Source: Litoribaculum gwangyangense
Lineage (GTDB): Bacteria > Bacteroidota > Bacteroidia > Flavobacteriales > Flavobacteriaceae
Reading direction: 5' to 3'
NCBI RefSeq assembly: GCF_039543505.1
Contig: NZ_BAABJW010000003.1
Coordinates: forward strand, 248,001 to 312,000
Length of the DNA stretch: 64,000 nt
Positions 27,684 to 36,428 of the stretch are shown piece by piece. The notes under the pieces are model-generated. The model had not been told where the DNA came from. It searched no databases and saw only the letters and a program-made list of their open reading frames with translations. The first letter of the stretch is position 1; each line of letters begins with the position of its first letter. The position numbers were made by a program, and so were the translations under genes.

Positions 27684-28084
27684 TGATAATTGATAACTAA
27701 AAAATGACTAATGATTTAAAGGAAAGAACCAAAACATTTGCTCATGGTTGTGTTAGGCTAGCTGTTTCTTTACCAGACTCATTTCTTGGAAATCATATAA
27801 AAAACCAATTAATAAGATGTAGCACTTCAGTCGCTGCTAATTATAGAGCAACTTGTATAGCGCAATCTAAAAAAAGTATTGTTTCTAAAATAAGTATTGT
27901 GATTGAGGAAGTTGATGAGAGCTTTTTTTGGATAGATTTCCTAATTGATGAAAAATTAATTCCAGAAGAAAATTGTAAATCTTTGTTAAATGAAGCTAAT
28001 CAGCTGACTAGAATTTTTATTTCATCAAGAAAAACTGCAAATTTGAACTTAAAAAATTAATCAATTGTCATTGGACAATTATCA
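27684..28084. repeat. AATTG-rich inverted repeats flanking the four-helix-bundle gene
   Basis: TGATAATTG at 27684-27692 is the exact inverse of CAATTATCA at 28076-28084. The right side also holds a small hairpin, AATTGTC (28063-28069) with GACAATT (28074-28080). The repeats bracket the gene at 27704-28060 and lie outside it, between dapB and lepB. They may mark the edges of a small inserted unit. Confidence 0.5.
27704..28060 (+). CDS. Four-helix-bundle protein (S23/IVP type)
   Basis: A 118-residue all-helical protein of the S23/four-helix-bundle type, related to proteins encoded in 23S rRNA intervening sequences and to Avd proteins of retroelements. Recognisable segments are LKERTKTFAHGCVRLAVSLP, QLIRCSTSVAANYRAT and KISIVIEEVDESFFWIDFLID. 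No enzyme motif is present. It lies between dapB and lepB with inverted repeats on both sides, and no rRNA or reverse transcriptase is nearby. The role of stand-alone members is not settled; an RNA- or nucleic-acid-binding function is a family-based inference. Confidence 0.85.
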   Translation: MTNDLKERTKTFAHGCVRLAVSLPDSFLGNHIKNQLIRCSTSVAANYRATCIAQSKKSIVSKISIVIEEVDESFFWIDFLIDEKLIPEENCKSLLNEANQLTRIFISSRKTANLNLKN

Positions 28085-28097
28085 ATAAATACAGATT

Positions 28098-29672
28098 ATG
28101 ACTTGGACACAGTGGTTTTTTTTCGTGTTAATTATTCAAGTAATTCATGGGTTGGGTACTTGGAAACTATACATTAAAGCTGGCAGACAAGCTTGGGAAG
28201 CTTTTGTACCCATTTATAATGCTGTTATTTTAATGAAAATTATCAACCGGCCTTGGTGGTGGGTTATTTTATTGTTTTTACCTATTGTTAACCTCATTAT
28301 GTTCATCGTTGTTTGGGTAGAAACAGCTAGAAGTTTTCAAAAAAATACATATTTAGATACTTTTTTAGCAGTTGTTACTTTAGGTTTTTATAATTTTTAT
28401 TTGAGTTACATTGCCAATGTCACATATGTTAATGATAGAAATATCCATCCAAAATCGAGCTCTGGTGAGTGGACGAGTTCCATATTATTCGCTATTGTAG
28501 CGGCCACCATTGTGCACACCTATTTTATTCAACCTTTCACCATACCATCATCTTCTTTAGAAAAATCATTATTGGTGGGTGATTTCTTGTTTGTTAGCAA
28601 GTTTCATTTTGGTGCCAGAGTGCCCATGACTACAGTTGCCGCACCAATGGTACACGATACCATTCCTAAATTAGGAATGAAGTCCTATTTATTTGATGAC
28701 CATAAAGGTAGCAACTCTTGGAAAAACAAATTACAATTACCTTATTTACGCCTTCCAGGATTTGAAAATATTGAACGCAACGATATTGTCGTATTCAACC
28801 AACCAGCAGATACATTATTGGATATGAACGACTTTAAACCCGATAGAAATTATTACAAGCCTATCGATAAAAAGACTAACTTAGTGAAACGTTGTGTGGC
28901 TATTGCAGGCGATTCTCTAGAAGTTCGAGATGGCTTTGTCTACATCAACGGCAAGAAAAATGTGTTACCAGACAGAGCGCATTTACAGTTTAGTTATTTT
29001 GTTCAACCAAAAACCAATCAGTTTAACCCCAAATATCTAAAAGATCGTTATGACATTACGGATGGTTTTGGAATAATAAATCAACAAAATACTTACTATT
29101 TCTCTGCCATATCTGATGAAGCGCTATCAAAATTTAAAAATCATCCTAATGTAGCAAGTATCACTCCAAATATTCAAGAAAAAGGAGTAAGAGATGCTGA
29201 TATTTTTCCACATGACCCTAATTATAATTGGAATATTGACCAATTTGGACCGCTTTACATACCGGAAAAAGGAAAAACCATTAAACTCAATTTAGAAGTT
29301 TTACCACTCTATAAAAGGGTTATTACAGAATATGAAGGTAACACCTTGGAAGTTAAAGGCAATCAAATTTTAATTAATAGAGAGGTGGCTAACTCTTACA
29401 CATTCAAACAAAATTACTATTGGATGATGGGTGATAACAGACATAATTCCATTGATGCCAGACGATGGGGGTTTGTACCATTCGATCATGTTTTGGGTAA
29501 ACCTGTTTTTATTTGGATGAGTTGGGATGGCGCTAGTCCGCGTTGGGAACGTTTCTTTACCACTGTTAAAGGTACTGGCAAAGCTACTTCGTATTTTATA
29601 CCATTCTTAATATTACTCGCTTGTTGGATGGGATATAGCCAATGGAAAAAACGTAAAAAGGTGAATAGCTAG
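28098..29672 (+). CDS. lepB: Signal peptidase I with long N-terminal membrane domain
   Basis: Inner membrane serine peptidase that removes signal peptides from exported proteins. At 524 residues it is far longer than the E. coli enzyme (324). The first ~115 residues form a multi-helix membrane domain resembling DUF5684 (FVPIYNAVILMKIINRPWWWVILLFLP). The peptidase starts near residue 128 with FTIPSSSLEKSLLVGD, where Ser153 is the likely nucleophile. LVKRCVAIAGDSLEV supplies the general-base Lys264. The domain ends with YYWMMGDNRHNSIDARRWGFVPFDHVLG. A ~100-residue insert separates the conserved blocks. It is the probable main SPase of this organism. Confidence 0.94.
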   Translation: MTWTQWFFFVLIIQVIHGLGTWKLYIKAGRQAWEAFVPIYNAVILMKIINRPWWWVILLFLPIVNLIMFIVVWVETARSFQKNTYLDTFLAVVTLGFYNFYLSYIANVTYVNDRNIHPKSSSGEWTSSILFAIVAATIVHTYFIQPFTIPSSSLEKSLLVGDFLFVSKFHFGARVPMTTVAAPMVHDTIPKLGMKSYLFDDHKGSNSWKNKLQLPYLRLPGFENIERNDIVVFNQPADTLLDMNDFKPDRNYYKPIDKKTNLVKRCVAIAGDSLEVRDGFVYINGKKNVLPDRAHLQFSYFVQPKTNQFNPKYLKDRYDITDGFGIINQQNTYYFSAISDEALSKFKNHPNVASITPNIQEKGVRDADIFPHDPNYNWNIDQFGPLYIPEKGKTIKLNLEVLPLYKRVITEYEGNTLEVKGNQILINREVANSYTFKQNYYWMMGDNRHNSIDARRWGFVPFDHVLGKPVFIWMSWDGASPRWERFFTTVKGTGKATSYFIPFLILLACWMGYSQWKKRKKVNS

Positions 29673-29729
29673 TTAAATTTGGAGTTGTTAAGTTTTTTAA
29701 CTAGAACTTAGCAATCAATAACTTAACAA

Positions 29730-30353
29730 ATGAACATATTAATTCATCCTACATATTTCCCAAACATTGCTCACTTTGTTGCGATGTCAAAAACTAGTGA
29801 AGTCTGTTTTGAAATGGATGATAACTTTTTAAAACAAACCTACCGAAACCGTTGCTATATTTATGGAGCAAACGGTAAATTGGCTTTGAATATTCCTGTG
29901 ATTCACTCTCAAAAAAATCGTCAAAAGTATAAGGATGTGAAAATTTTTAATGAGGTAAACTGGCAAGATAACCATTGGAAATCATTGCTTTCAGCTTATA
30001 GAACCTCACCCTTTTTTGAATATTACGAGGATGATTTAAAACCTTTATTCACTCAAAAAACTGCTTATATCTTAGATTATAATTTAAAGTGTTTTGAAGT
30101 GATTTGTGATTGTTTGCAATTGGATTTGAATATCTCAAAAACGGAAACCTTTGTAAAAACTCCTGAGAATACTAGAGACTTTCGTTTTTTAGTTCATGCT
30201 AAAAAAGAAATACCACAACAATTTGATAATTATACCCAGGTTTTTATCGAAAAACATGGCTTCCTATCTAATTTAAGTATTTTAGATTTAATTTTTAATG
30301 AAGGCCCCAATGCCTTAAATTATCTGGAATCCCAAACTATAAAATCGACATAA
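29730..30353 (+). CDS. WbqC-family protein
   Basis: A 207-residue protein with family segments MNILIHPTYFPNIAHFVAMS, TYRNRCYIYGANGKLALNIPV and NHWKSLLSAYRTSPFFEYYED. Homologues occur in surface-polysaccharide loci of some bacteria, and in Flavobacteriaceae as an isolated gene next to lepB. The biochemical role is not known to me; an acyl or aminotransfer-related role in polysaccharide modification is only suggested by other contexts. It overlaps the start of the DUF6122 gene by one base. Confidence 0.85.
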   Translation: MNILIHPTYFPNIAHFVAMSKTSEVCFEMDDNFLKQTYRNRCYIYGANGKLALNIPVIHSQKNRQKYKDVKIFNEVNWQDNHWKSLLSAYRTSPFFEYYEDDLKPLFTQKTAYILDYNLKCFEVICDCLQLDLNISKTETFVKTPENTRDFRFLVHAKKEIPQQFDNYTQVFIEKHGFLSNLSILDLIFNEGPNALNYLESQTIKST

Positions 30354-30661
30354 TGTTACAGGCTTTTGCGCATTATGGTTGCCACGTATTTTTACCATTA
30401 ATAATGGCCCTAATATGGTATTATAATAATTGGAAAATGGCTTTTCTAATTATGCTTGCTGGCATATTAATAGACCTAGATCACTTGCTTGCAACACCAA
30501 TTTTTGATCCTAATAGATGTAGCATTGGGTTTCATCCTTTACATTCATCGTTTGCTATTTTATTTTATGTGTTTCTTTTGGTCCCTAAAAAATCCAGACC
30601 GGTAGCTTTGGGATTGGTATCCCATATTATAGCTGATTTAGTAGACTGTAGTTTTATGTAA
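30353..30661 (+). CDS. DUF6122-type small membrane protein
   Basis: A 102-residue protein with three to four hydrophobic segments and conserved histidines and aspartates (FAHYGCHVFLPL, GILIDLDHLLATPIFDPNRCSIGFHPLH, LVSHIIADLVDC). The LDHLL and FHPLH patterns recall metal-dependent membrane hydrolases, but no activity is known. Its ATG overlaps the WbqC-family stop, so the two are translated together. Confidence 0.75.
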   Translation: MLQAFAHYGCHVFLPLIMALIWYYNNWKMAFLIMLAGILIDLDHLLATPIFDPNRCSIGFHPLHSSFAILFYVFLLVPKKSRPVALGLVSHIIADLVDCSFM

Positions 30662-30668
30662 ATATCAA

Positions 30669-31694
30669 TCAATCCTTCAAACTTAAGGTTGCCATAATGG
30701 GATAATGATCGGAATAAACTTCTTCAAAAGTTTTAAATCCATTAACAGCAAAAGCTTCATCAGAAAAAATAAAATCGATACGTAAAGGAAAAAACTTAAA
30801 ATCGTATGTACGCCCAAAACCATGCCCAGCTTCTTTAAAGGTGTCCTTTAAATCACCCTTAATCTTTCTGTAAACATAAGAAAATGCCGTATTATTAAAA
30901 TCGCCACAAATTACAACCTTATATTGGCAAGTGCCTTTGTGTTTTAGGAGCAATTCGGTTTGAAATTGTTGCATAGAAAAACCAGTTTCAATACGGTTAA
31001 AAAGACGCTCAGAATCTTCATTTTTTAAACTATCAATTTGTGTATTGATACGAAGCGATTGCAAATGCACATTATAAACCCTGATAGTGTCTTTCCCCTT
31101 TACAATATCAACAAAAATTGCATTATTAGAAGTATTTGGAAATTCTATCGAACCCGAATTTACTATTGGGAACTGAGAAAAAATAGCCTGTCCATGTTTT
31201 ATTTTTTTTTGGGACAAATGCTCATAACGGTACTTAAAAAAAGCCAAAGAATTATCTTTTCGAGGATGAAAATCTTGAATACATAAAATATCTGGGGCTT
31301 CTTTTTTTATAAAATCAACAATTTTGGTATCAACATCCTTTTCTGATATCCATTCAAAGAGATTGAACAGTCTTACATTATAATTCATCACTTTAAAATT
31401 ATTTGGACTCTCAATTTTGGTTGATTTAGAAAATTTATAAATGGAACCAAACAACACATAACCAACTAGAAGAACAAACAAGGAAAGGAAAAGTTGCTTT
31501 TTTCTCCTAATTAACCAATACAGAAGAAATATTACGTTTATTAAAACTAATAAGGACACTCCTAGATTGAGTACAGATAATACAGGAAATTTTTTAGGAG
31601 GTAACAAGGGAAGTATATAGGAAAGCAATAATAACACAGCCACTGTAATGTTTACAAAGTAGATGATTTTACCTAGATAACTTAAATTTTTCAT
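30669..31694 (-). CDS. Endonuclease/exonuclease/phosphatase-family membrane protein
   Basis: A 341-residue protein. Two or three N-terminal transmembrane helices (residues 5-95) are followed by an EEP-fold domain. The conserved blocks are FKVMNYNVRLFN (Asn), APDILCIQDF (the usual metal Glu is Asp/Gln-like here), VVICGDFNNT (Asp/Asn) and SDHYPIMATLSL (Asp/His). It would hydrolyse phosphodiesters or sphingomyelin-type substrates outside the inner membrane. The exact substrate cannot be deduced. The gene is convergent with the DUF6122 gene, with 7 bases between the stops. Confidence 0.88.
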   Translation of the reverse strand: MKNLSYLGKIIYFVNITVAVLLLLSYILPLLPPKKFPVLSVLNLGVSLLVLINVIFLLYWLIRRKKQLFLSLFVLLVGYVLFGSIYKFSKSTKIESPNNFKVMNYNVRLFNLFEWISEKDVDTKIVDFIKKEAPDILCIQDFHPRKDNSLAFFKYRYEHLSQKKIKHGQAIFSQFPIVNSGSIEFPNTSNNAIFVDIVKGKDTIRVYNVHLQSLRINTQIDSLKNEDSERLFNRIETGFSMQQFQTELLLKHKGTCQYKVVICGDFNNTAFSYVYRKIKGDLKDTFKEAGHGFGRTYDFKFFPLRIDFIFSDEAFAVNGFKTFEEVYSDHYPIMATLSLKD

Positions 31695-31780
31695 CTGATG
31701 ATTACTATTGCTTTAACTATAATGTAAAATGATAAACAATAAATAAAGGTGTTTTTTTAATTAATCCTTAAAATTTAAAA

Positions 31781-32656
31781 CTATCTATTTCCTGCTCTAA
31801 ATAAAAACTCCTTTTCGTCTTTGGTTAAACTGTCATAACCGCTTTTGCTAATTTTATCTAAAATCACATCGATTTTCTTTTGGTCATTAAACTCTTTAAA
31901 ATCGGATTTTGTATACCCCCCTACTTTACTTTTATTTTTATGAACAGTTTTTAAAGGTCCCTTTTTTTTAGAGGACATAAAAAGGCTGGCTATACTATCC
32001 ATTACACGCTCAAACCCCTTTCCTATATCTTGGCCTTTTGTTAATTTTTTCGAATAAATATAACCTAACAAAGCACCTCCTAAATGTGCCAAATTACCAC
32101 CAGCATTTCCTGTTACCGGATTATTTATACCAGAGATTACCCCTACAAAATCTAAAACCACAATAGCAAGGCCAATATACCAAAGTTTGATATTAAAAGT
32201 AAAAAATCGAATTTCTTGATTAGGCATATAAACACACAGAAAAATCAATAATGCACGTATGGCTCCAGAAGCACCTAAAAGCCTTGAATTTACACCAAAA
32301 ATAGTCGGAAACAAAGTATAACAAAACATGAACAATATACCACCAGCTATAGCCCCTAAAAAATAGACATTAAGCGCCATTTTAGGGCTAAATAAATTTA
32401 AAAACATGCGACCTAAAAAATACAACCAAAGCATGTTAAATAACACGTGAAAAAAATCAATATGGACAAAAGCATAGGTTATAAGAGACCAAGGTTTTAA
32501 AATAAAGTTAGAAAAGCCACTTGGAAGTTGGAACCAAACAAAATCAAATCTTGATATCGATGCCAGTAAAAAAACTACTGCATTAATAACAATTATTTTT
32601 TCTAGAACATTAAGTTGAGATAACTTTTGTTTAAAGTCATGAGAGAGTGAAGCCAT
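31781..32656 (-). CDS. Rhomboid intramembrane serine protease (second of a tandem pair)
   Basis: A 291-residue inner membrane protease with six or more helices. The catalytic Ser is in GASGAIRA (about residue 130) and the catalytic His in GNLAHLGGALLGY (about 191). FHVLFNMLWLYFLGR carries the HxxxN oxyanion motif. A soluble C-terminal tail of ~85 residues is rich in Lys and Asp. Its start lies 1 base after the stop of the upstream rhomboid at 32658, so the pair is co-translated. The substrate is unknown. Confidence 0.92.
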   Translation of the reverse strand: MASLSHDFKQKLSQLNVLEKIIVINAVVFLLASISRFDFVWFQLPSGFSNFILKPWSLITYAFVHIDFFHVLFNMLWLYFLGRMFLNLFSPKMALNVYFLGAIAGGILFMFCYTLFPTIFGVNSRLLGASGAIRALLIFLCVYMPNQEIRFFTFNIKLWYIGLAIVVLDFVGVISGINNPVTGNAGGNLAHLGGALLGYIYSKKLTKGQDIGKGFERVMDSIASLFMSSKKKGPLKTVHKNKSKVGGYTKSDFKEFNDQKKIDVILDKISKSGYDSLTKDEKEFLFRAGNR

Positions 32657-32657
32657 A

Positions 32658-33425
32658 TCAATTCCAGCGGTTTCTGTTAAACTGATTTTTTTTCCAATAC
32701 CACATCACGAAGAATCCTGCTAACGCACCTCCTACATGCGCCATATATGCCGTATTACTTGGGCTGAAAAATGATTGCCCTGTAATGCCCGATATTAAAT
32801 CCAAAATAATAATACCGGGTATAAAATATTTTGCTTTTATAGGAATAGGTAGAAATATCAACATCAATTCAGCATTGGGGTTCATCATTCCGAATGCCGC
32901 AAGAATTCCCATTAAACATCCAGAGGCGCCCACCATACTCGCGTTAAACGCTGGGAAAATATCTTTAAGCATGGAAACTTGTGCTTGGGTCGTGCCCTGC
33001 ATCACCTCGTTAGTTGTTAGCATTTGCTTTATACTTTCGGCAGATAATCCAGATTCCAATAAAGCATTATAGCTTGGTAAGTATTGAAAATAATAAAACC
33101 CTACTTGTAAAGCCACTGCTCCTAACCCCGCTGAAAAATATATAAATAAAAACCTTTTGGAGCCCAAAGCCTGTTCAACAGGCGTACCGAACATCCAGAG
33201 TCCGAACATGTTAAACAGAATGTGCGTAATACTTAAATTATTTATAAACCCACCACCGTGCATGAACATATGGGTAATAATTTGCCAGGGACGAAAAGCA
33301 TCATTTTTTGGAAAATACATCGCAAACCATTCATAAAAAGCGCCATTTGCAATAAATATGGTACCAATAAACATAATCACATTAATGATTATTAGATGTT
33401 TAACGGTTTCTGAAATTCGCATCAT
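32658..33425 (-). CDS. Rhomboid intramembrane serine protease (first of a tandem pair)
   Basis: A 255-residue membrane protease without the C-terminal tail of its neighbour. The catalytic Ser168 is in MVGASGCLMG and His230 in AYMAHVGGALAG. SITHILFNMFGLWMFG gives the HxxxN motif. A ~50-residue loop, residues 115-160, precedes the active-site helix. It starts 3 bases after mutL ends and is likely in the same operon. The two rhomboids differ greatly outside the motifs, so the duplication is old. Confidence 0.92.
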   Translation of the reverse strand: MMRISETVKHLIIINVIMFIGTIFIANGAFYEWFAMYFPKNDAFRPWQIITHMFMHGGGFINNLSITHILFNMFGLWMFGTPVEQALGSKRFLFIYFSAGLGAVALQVGFYYFQYLPSYNALLESGLSAESIKQMLTTNEVMQGTTQAQVSMLKDIFPAFNASMVGASGCLMGILAAFGMMNPNAELMLIFLPIPIKAKYFIPGIIILDLISGITGQSFFSPSNTAYMAHVGGALAGFFVMWYWKKNQFNRNRWN

Positions 33426-33428
33426 ATT

Positions 33429-35279
33429 CTAAATAAATTTTTTATCCAATTCGTCAACACTCATAGTTATAAAAGTAGTCCTATTAGTGGGAGATACGTT
33501 GGGTTCTTTGCAAGCAAATAGTTTATTTACCAAATGCTCTTGTTCATCTTTTTGCAAGGATTGTCCTGTTTTAATGGCTAAACTTTTGGCCATAGATTTT
33601 GCCAATAAATCTGTCGCGCTAAAATTGCTATCGGGCACTTCATTTTCTACATCACTAATTAATTGCTCCAAAATGATAGACACTTCACTTTCAGGAACAC
33701 CTACTGGTACTCCTTTTACCTCAACAGATTCTTTTGTAACGTTTGAAAACACAAAACCTGTATGTTCCAAATCGTCTTTCAATTGCTTTATGATTTCTAT
33801 GTCTTGTTTTGAAAAATACAATTCCAACGGAAATAATAATTGCTGACTTGTAGCCTCCTTGATAGTCATATTTTTTAAAAAATCTTCATATAAAATACGT
33901 TGGTGAGCCCGATGCTGGTCGATAACTAACATGCCAGATTTTATGGTACTAACAATATATTTATTATGAATTTGATAGGTAGTATGAGTTTGCTCAAGTT
34001 CATTTTCATTTTCAAACATAGAAGCCGTTTGCCTTTCACTTTCAAAGTGGACCTCGCTGAAATCAATTTGGTTTGTGTTTCCTTTCGATTCCATTCCCAC
34101 ATATAAACTATCCCAACTGGGAGTTGGCTCTTTTTTATAAGCCACTGCTCTCGCTCGAGAATTATGTTCTTCTTGAAACGGATTAAAACTTCTGTCTACC
34201 TCAATTTTTGGAATATTTGCATTATTGTTTTTATAATGATAAGGCGTGTCCAAATTAGGATCTCTATCAAAATCTAAAACTGGAGCAATATTAAACTGTC
34301 CTAAACTATGTTTGACTGCTGAACGCAACAACGCATAGAGTGTATGTTCATCATCAAACTTAATTTCAGTTTTGGTAGGATGAATATTGATATCAATGGT
34401 TTGAGGATCAACTTCCAGTTTCAAAAAGTAGCTTGGATGCGTGCCATTTTTTAACAAACCCTCAAAAGCTGATGAAACAGCGTGATTTAAATACGCACTT
34501 TTAATAAAACGATTATTCACAAAAAAGTACTGTTCTCCTCTGGTTTTTTTTGCAAATTCTGGTTTACCAACAAACCCTGAAATTTTAAGTACTTCGGTAT
34601 CTTCATCTACAGGCACTAATTTTTCATTGGTTTTACTTCCGAAGATGTTTACAATGCGCTGGCGAAAATTACTAATAGGTAAATTGAAGGTTTCACTTCC
34701 ATTGTTATAAAGTGCAAAACTTATGTTTGGATGTGCCAAGGCTACACGATGAAATTCATCAATAACATGGCGAAGTTCCACAGTATCAGACTTTAAAAAA
34801 TTGCGTCTGGCAGGAATATTAAAAAATAGATTCTTCACAGAAACGGAAGTACCTTTAGGAGTAACCACCACTTCTTGAGAAACCACTATACTACCTTCTA
34901 TTTCAATAGTATTACCAACATCGTCATGTTCCTGCTTGGTTTTTAATTCTACATGCGCAATAGCGGCGATACTAGCTAAAGCCTCACCACGAAACCCCTT
35001 TGTATGAAGTTTAAATAAATCTTCAGCAGTACGAATTTTAGAAGTGGCGTGACGCTCGAAACTCAATCGAGCATCGGTGGTACTCATCCCTTTTCCATTG
35101 TCAATTACTTGAACAAGGGTTTTACCGGCATCTTTAATAATCAGTTTTATGGAAGTAGCATCGGCGTCAATGGCGTTTTCGAGAAGCTCCTTAACCACGG
35201 AAGCAGGACGTTGTACAACTTCTCCAGCAGCTATTTGGTTAGCAACGTGGTCGGGTAAAAGTTGTATGATGTCTGCCAT
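33429..35279 (-). CDS. mutL: DNA mismatch repair protein MutL
   Basis: Couples mismatch recognition by MutS to strand processing. The protein has 616 residues. The N-terminal GHKL ATPase has LLPDHVANQIAAGEVVQRPASVVKELLENAIDA, DNGKGM and HATSKI with the FRGEALASI loop. The C-terminal dimerisation domain has IDQHRAHQRILYEDF near residues 452-466. That segment differs from the endonuclease motif DQHA(X)2E(X)4E: the first Glu is Gln. The C-terminal CPHGRP-type motif is replaced by NVSPTNRTTF. It begins 3 bases after the preceding small membrane-protein gene and lies upstream of the rhomboids. Confidence 0.96.
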   Translation of the reverse strand: MADIIQLLPDHVANQIAAGEVVQRPASVVKELLENAIDADATSIKLIIKDAGKTLVQVIDNGKGMSTTDARLSFERHATSKIRTAEDLFKLHTKGFRGEALASIAAIAHVELKTKQEHDDVGNTIEIEGSIVVSQEVVVTPKGTSVSVKNLFFNIPARRNFLKSDTVELRHVIDEFHRVALAHPNISFALYNNGSETFNLPISNFRQRIVNIFGSKTNEKLVPVDEDTEVLKISGFVGKPEFAKKTRGEQYFFVNNRFIKSAYLNHAVSSAFEGLLKNGTHPSYFLKLEVDPQTIDINIHPTKTEIKFDDEHTLYALLRSAVKHSLGQFNIAPVLDFDRDPNLDTPYHYKNNNANIPKIEVDRSFNPFQEEHNSRARAVAYKKEPTPSWDSLYVGMESKGNTNQIDFSEVHFESERQTASMFENENELEQTHTTYQIHNKYIVSTIKSGMLVIDQHRAHQRILYEDFLKNMTIKEATSQQLLFPLELYFSKQDIEIIKQLKDDLEHTGFVFSNVTKESVEVKGVPVGVPESEVSIILEQLISDVENEVPDSNFSATDLLAKSMAKSLAIKTGQSLQKDEQEHLVNKLFACKEPNVSPTNRTTFITMSVDELDKKFI

Positions 35280-35282
35280 ATA

Positions 35283-35567
35283 TTATTTAGAAAAGAATAT
35301 GGTTAAATCGAAATCGATGATGAATAAAAATATTAAAACAAGAACTGCTAAGATGATTAAAATTCGTCTGTTAGCTGCTTCATCAGGATTTTTATAATCT
35401 TCAATTGCTTCATTAAACTTTGTTTTCAAACCCTTATTACCACCAACTGTCTTTCTAAACTCATCAAACTTATGCTTAATTTCAAAAGGATTTCCTTCAC
35501 CTTTATCATCAAAATATCGAGGTGTATAATTGAATTTTTTATTTTTTCGCAATTTTATGAGTCCCAT
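35283..35567 (-). CDS. Small C-terminally anchored membrane protein (often labelled riboflavin synthase subunit beta)
   Basis: A 94-residue protein from the ATG at 35567; an upstream TTG is less likely. The N-terminal half is basic (MGLIKLRKNKKFNYTPRYF). The C-terminus is one hydrophobic helix (RRILIILAVLVLIFLFIIDF). It shares an FNYxPR motif with its neighbour at 35585. Homologues are sometimes annotated as riboflavin synthase beta because ribH is nearby, but there is no lumazine synthase domain. The function is unknown. It starts 3 bases upstream of mutL's ATG on the same strand. Confidence 0.75.
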   Translation of the reverse strand: MGLIKLRKNKKFNYTPRYFDDKGEGNPFEIKHKFDEFRKTVGGNKGLKTKFNEAIEDYKNPDEAANRRILIILAVLVLIFLFIIDFDLTIFFSK

Positions 35568-35584
35568 GATTTCTGAGTTTTTGG

Positions 35585-35839
35585 TTACATGTATTTTTTT
35601 TCTAACAAATACATACAAATCAATAATAATACCAAAACCAATATTAAGGTTCTAATGGGCATGACTCCTTTAGCTTTTGTTCTATGAACTTTATGGTTCC
35701 GCCATTTAGCAATAAAATCCTTGGTTTTACTGTCTTCTTCTGAACAAGAATCGGTTTGATTTTCTTTGGAAAATCGAGGTTGATAATTAAAGGTTCTATG
35801 TTGGCGTTGCTTAAACAAAGTCAATACAATATCTCTCAA
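35585..35839 (-). CDS. Small membrane protein, paralogue-like neighbour
   Basis: A reading frame of 84 residues, opened by TTG because no ATG precedes the conserved part. It has HRTFNYQPRFSKE near the N-terminus, a polar middle, and a C-terminal helix (IRTLILVLVLLLICMYLL). The FNY[QT]PR[FY] motif and the single C-terminal anchor match the following gene, so both probably belong to one family. It ends 17 bases before the next ATG. I cannot name a function. Confidence 0.6.
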   Translation of the reverse strand: MRDIVLTLFKQRQHRTFNYQPRFSKENQTDSCSEEDSKTKDFIAKWRNHKVHRTKAKGVMPIRTLILVLVLLLICMYLLEKKYM

Positions 35840-35941
35840 AAATACTTAAAAATAGACAGACATTGCGATTGGTAATGCTAAAAATTGTTAACAACGGAAA
35901 CAATTTTAAAGCAGGAAGCTTACAGTTGAAACTATGATAAG

Positions 35942-36427
35942 TTAACTGTTTTTTCGTAACTCAGCCATTTTGATGGCCGCAATAGCGGCTTCAGTACCTT
36001 TGTTACCATGTTTCCCACCTGAGCGGTCTATGGCTTGTTGCATCGTATCATCCGTCAAAACACAAAAAATTACGGGGGTTTCACGAATCACGTTTAAGTC
36101 TTTAATCCCTTGGGAGACAGCTTCACAAACAAAATCGAAATGTTTGGTTTCTCCTTTAATAACACTACCAATAGCAATAACAGAATTCACCATTTGCTCC
36201 TGCATTTTCTTGCTACCATAAACAAGTTCAAAGCTTCCCGGAACATTCCAACGGATGATATTACTCGGTAAAGCACCGTGCTCAATTAAAGTATCGTAAG
36301 CTCCTTGAAACAATCCTTCGGTAATCGAATCGTTCCACTCAGAAACAACAATCCCAAACCGATATTTATTCGCGTTTGGGATTGTTGCTTTATCGTATTC
36401 GGATAAATTTTTATTTGCCGTAGCCAT
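35942..36427 (-). CDS. ribH: 6,7-dimethyl-8-ribityllumazine synthase
   Basis: Condenses the butanone phosphate and the aminouracil in the penultimate step of riboflavin synthesis; forms cytoplasmic capsids or pentamers. The protein has 161 residues. It shows FGIVVSEWNDSITEGLFQGA, the VPGSFELVYGSKKM stretch, and AIGSVIKGETKHFDFVCEAV with the catalytic His region near residue 98. The C-terminal GKHGNKGTEAAIAAIKMA is typical. It follows the TPR protein by one base. Confidence 0.97.
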   Translation of the reverse strand: MATANKNLSEYDKATIPNANKYRFGIVVSEWNDSITEGLFQGAYDTLIEHGALPSNIIRWNVPGSFELVYGSKKMQEQMVNSVIAIGSVIKGETKHFDFVCEAVSQGIKDLNVIRETPVIFCVLTDDTMQQAIDRSGGKHGNKGTEAAIAAIKMAELRKNS

Positions 36428-36428
36428 A

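Noticed and set aside
35283..35567. Riboflavin synthase subunit beta
   Set aside because: The small membrane protein has no lumazine synthase domain; the real ribH is at 35942-36427.
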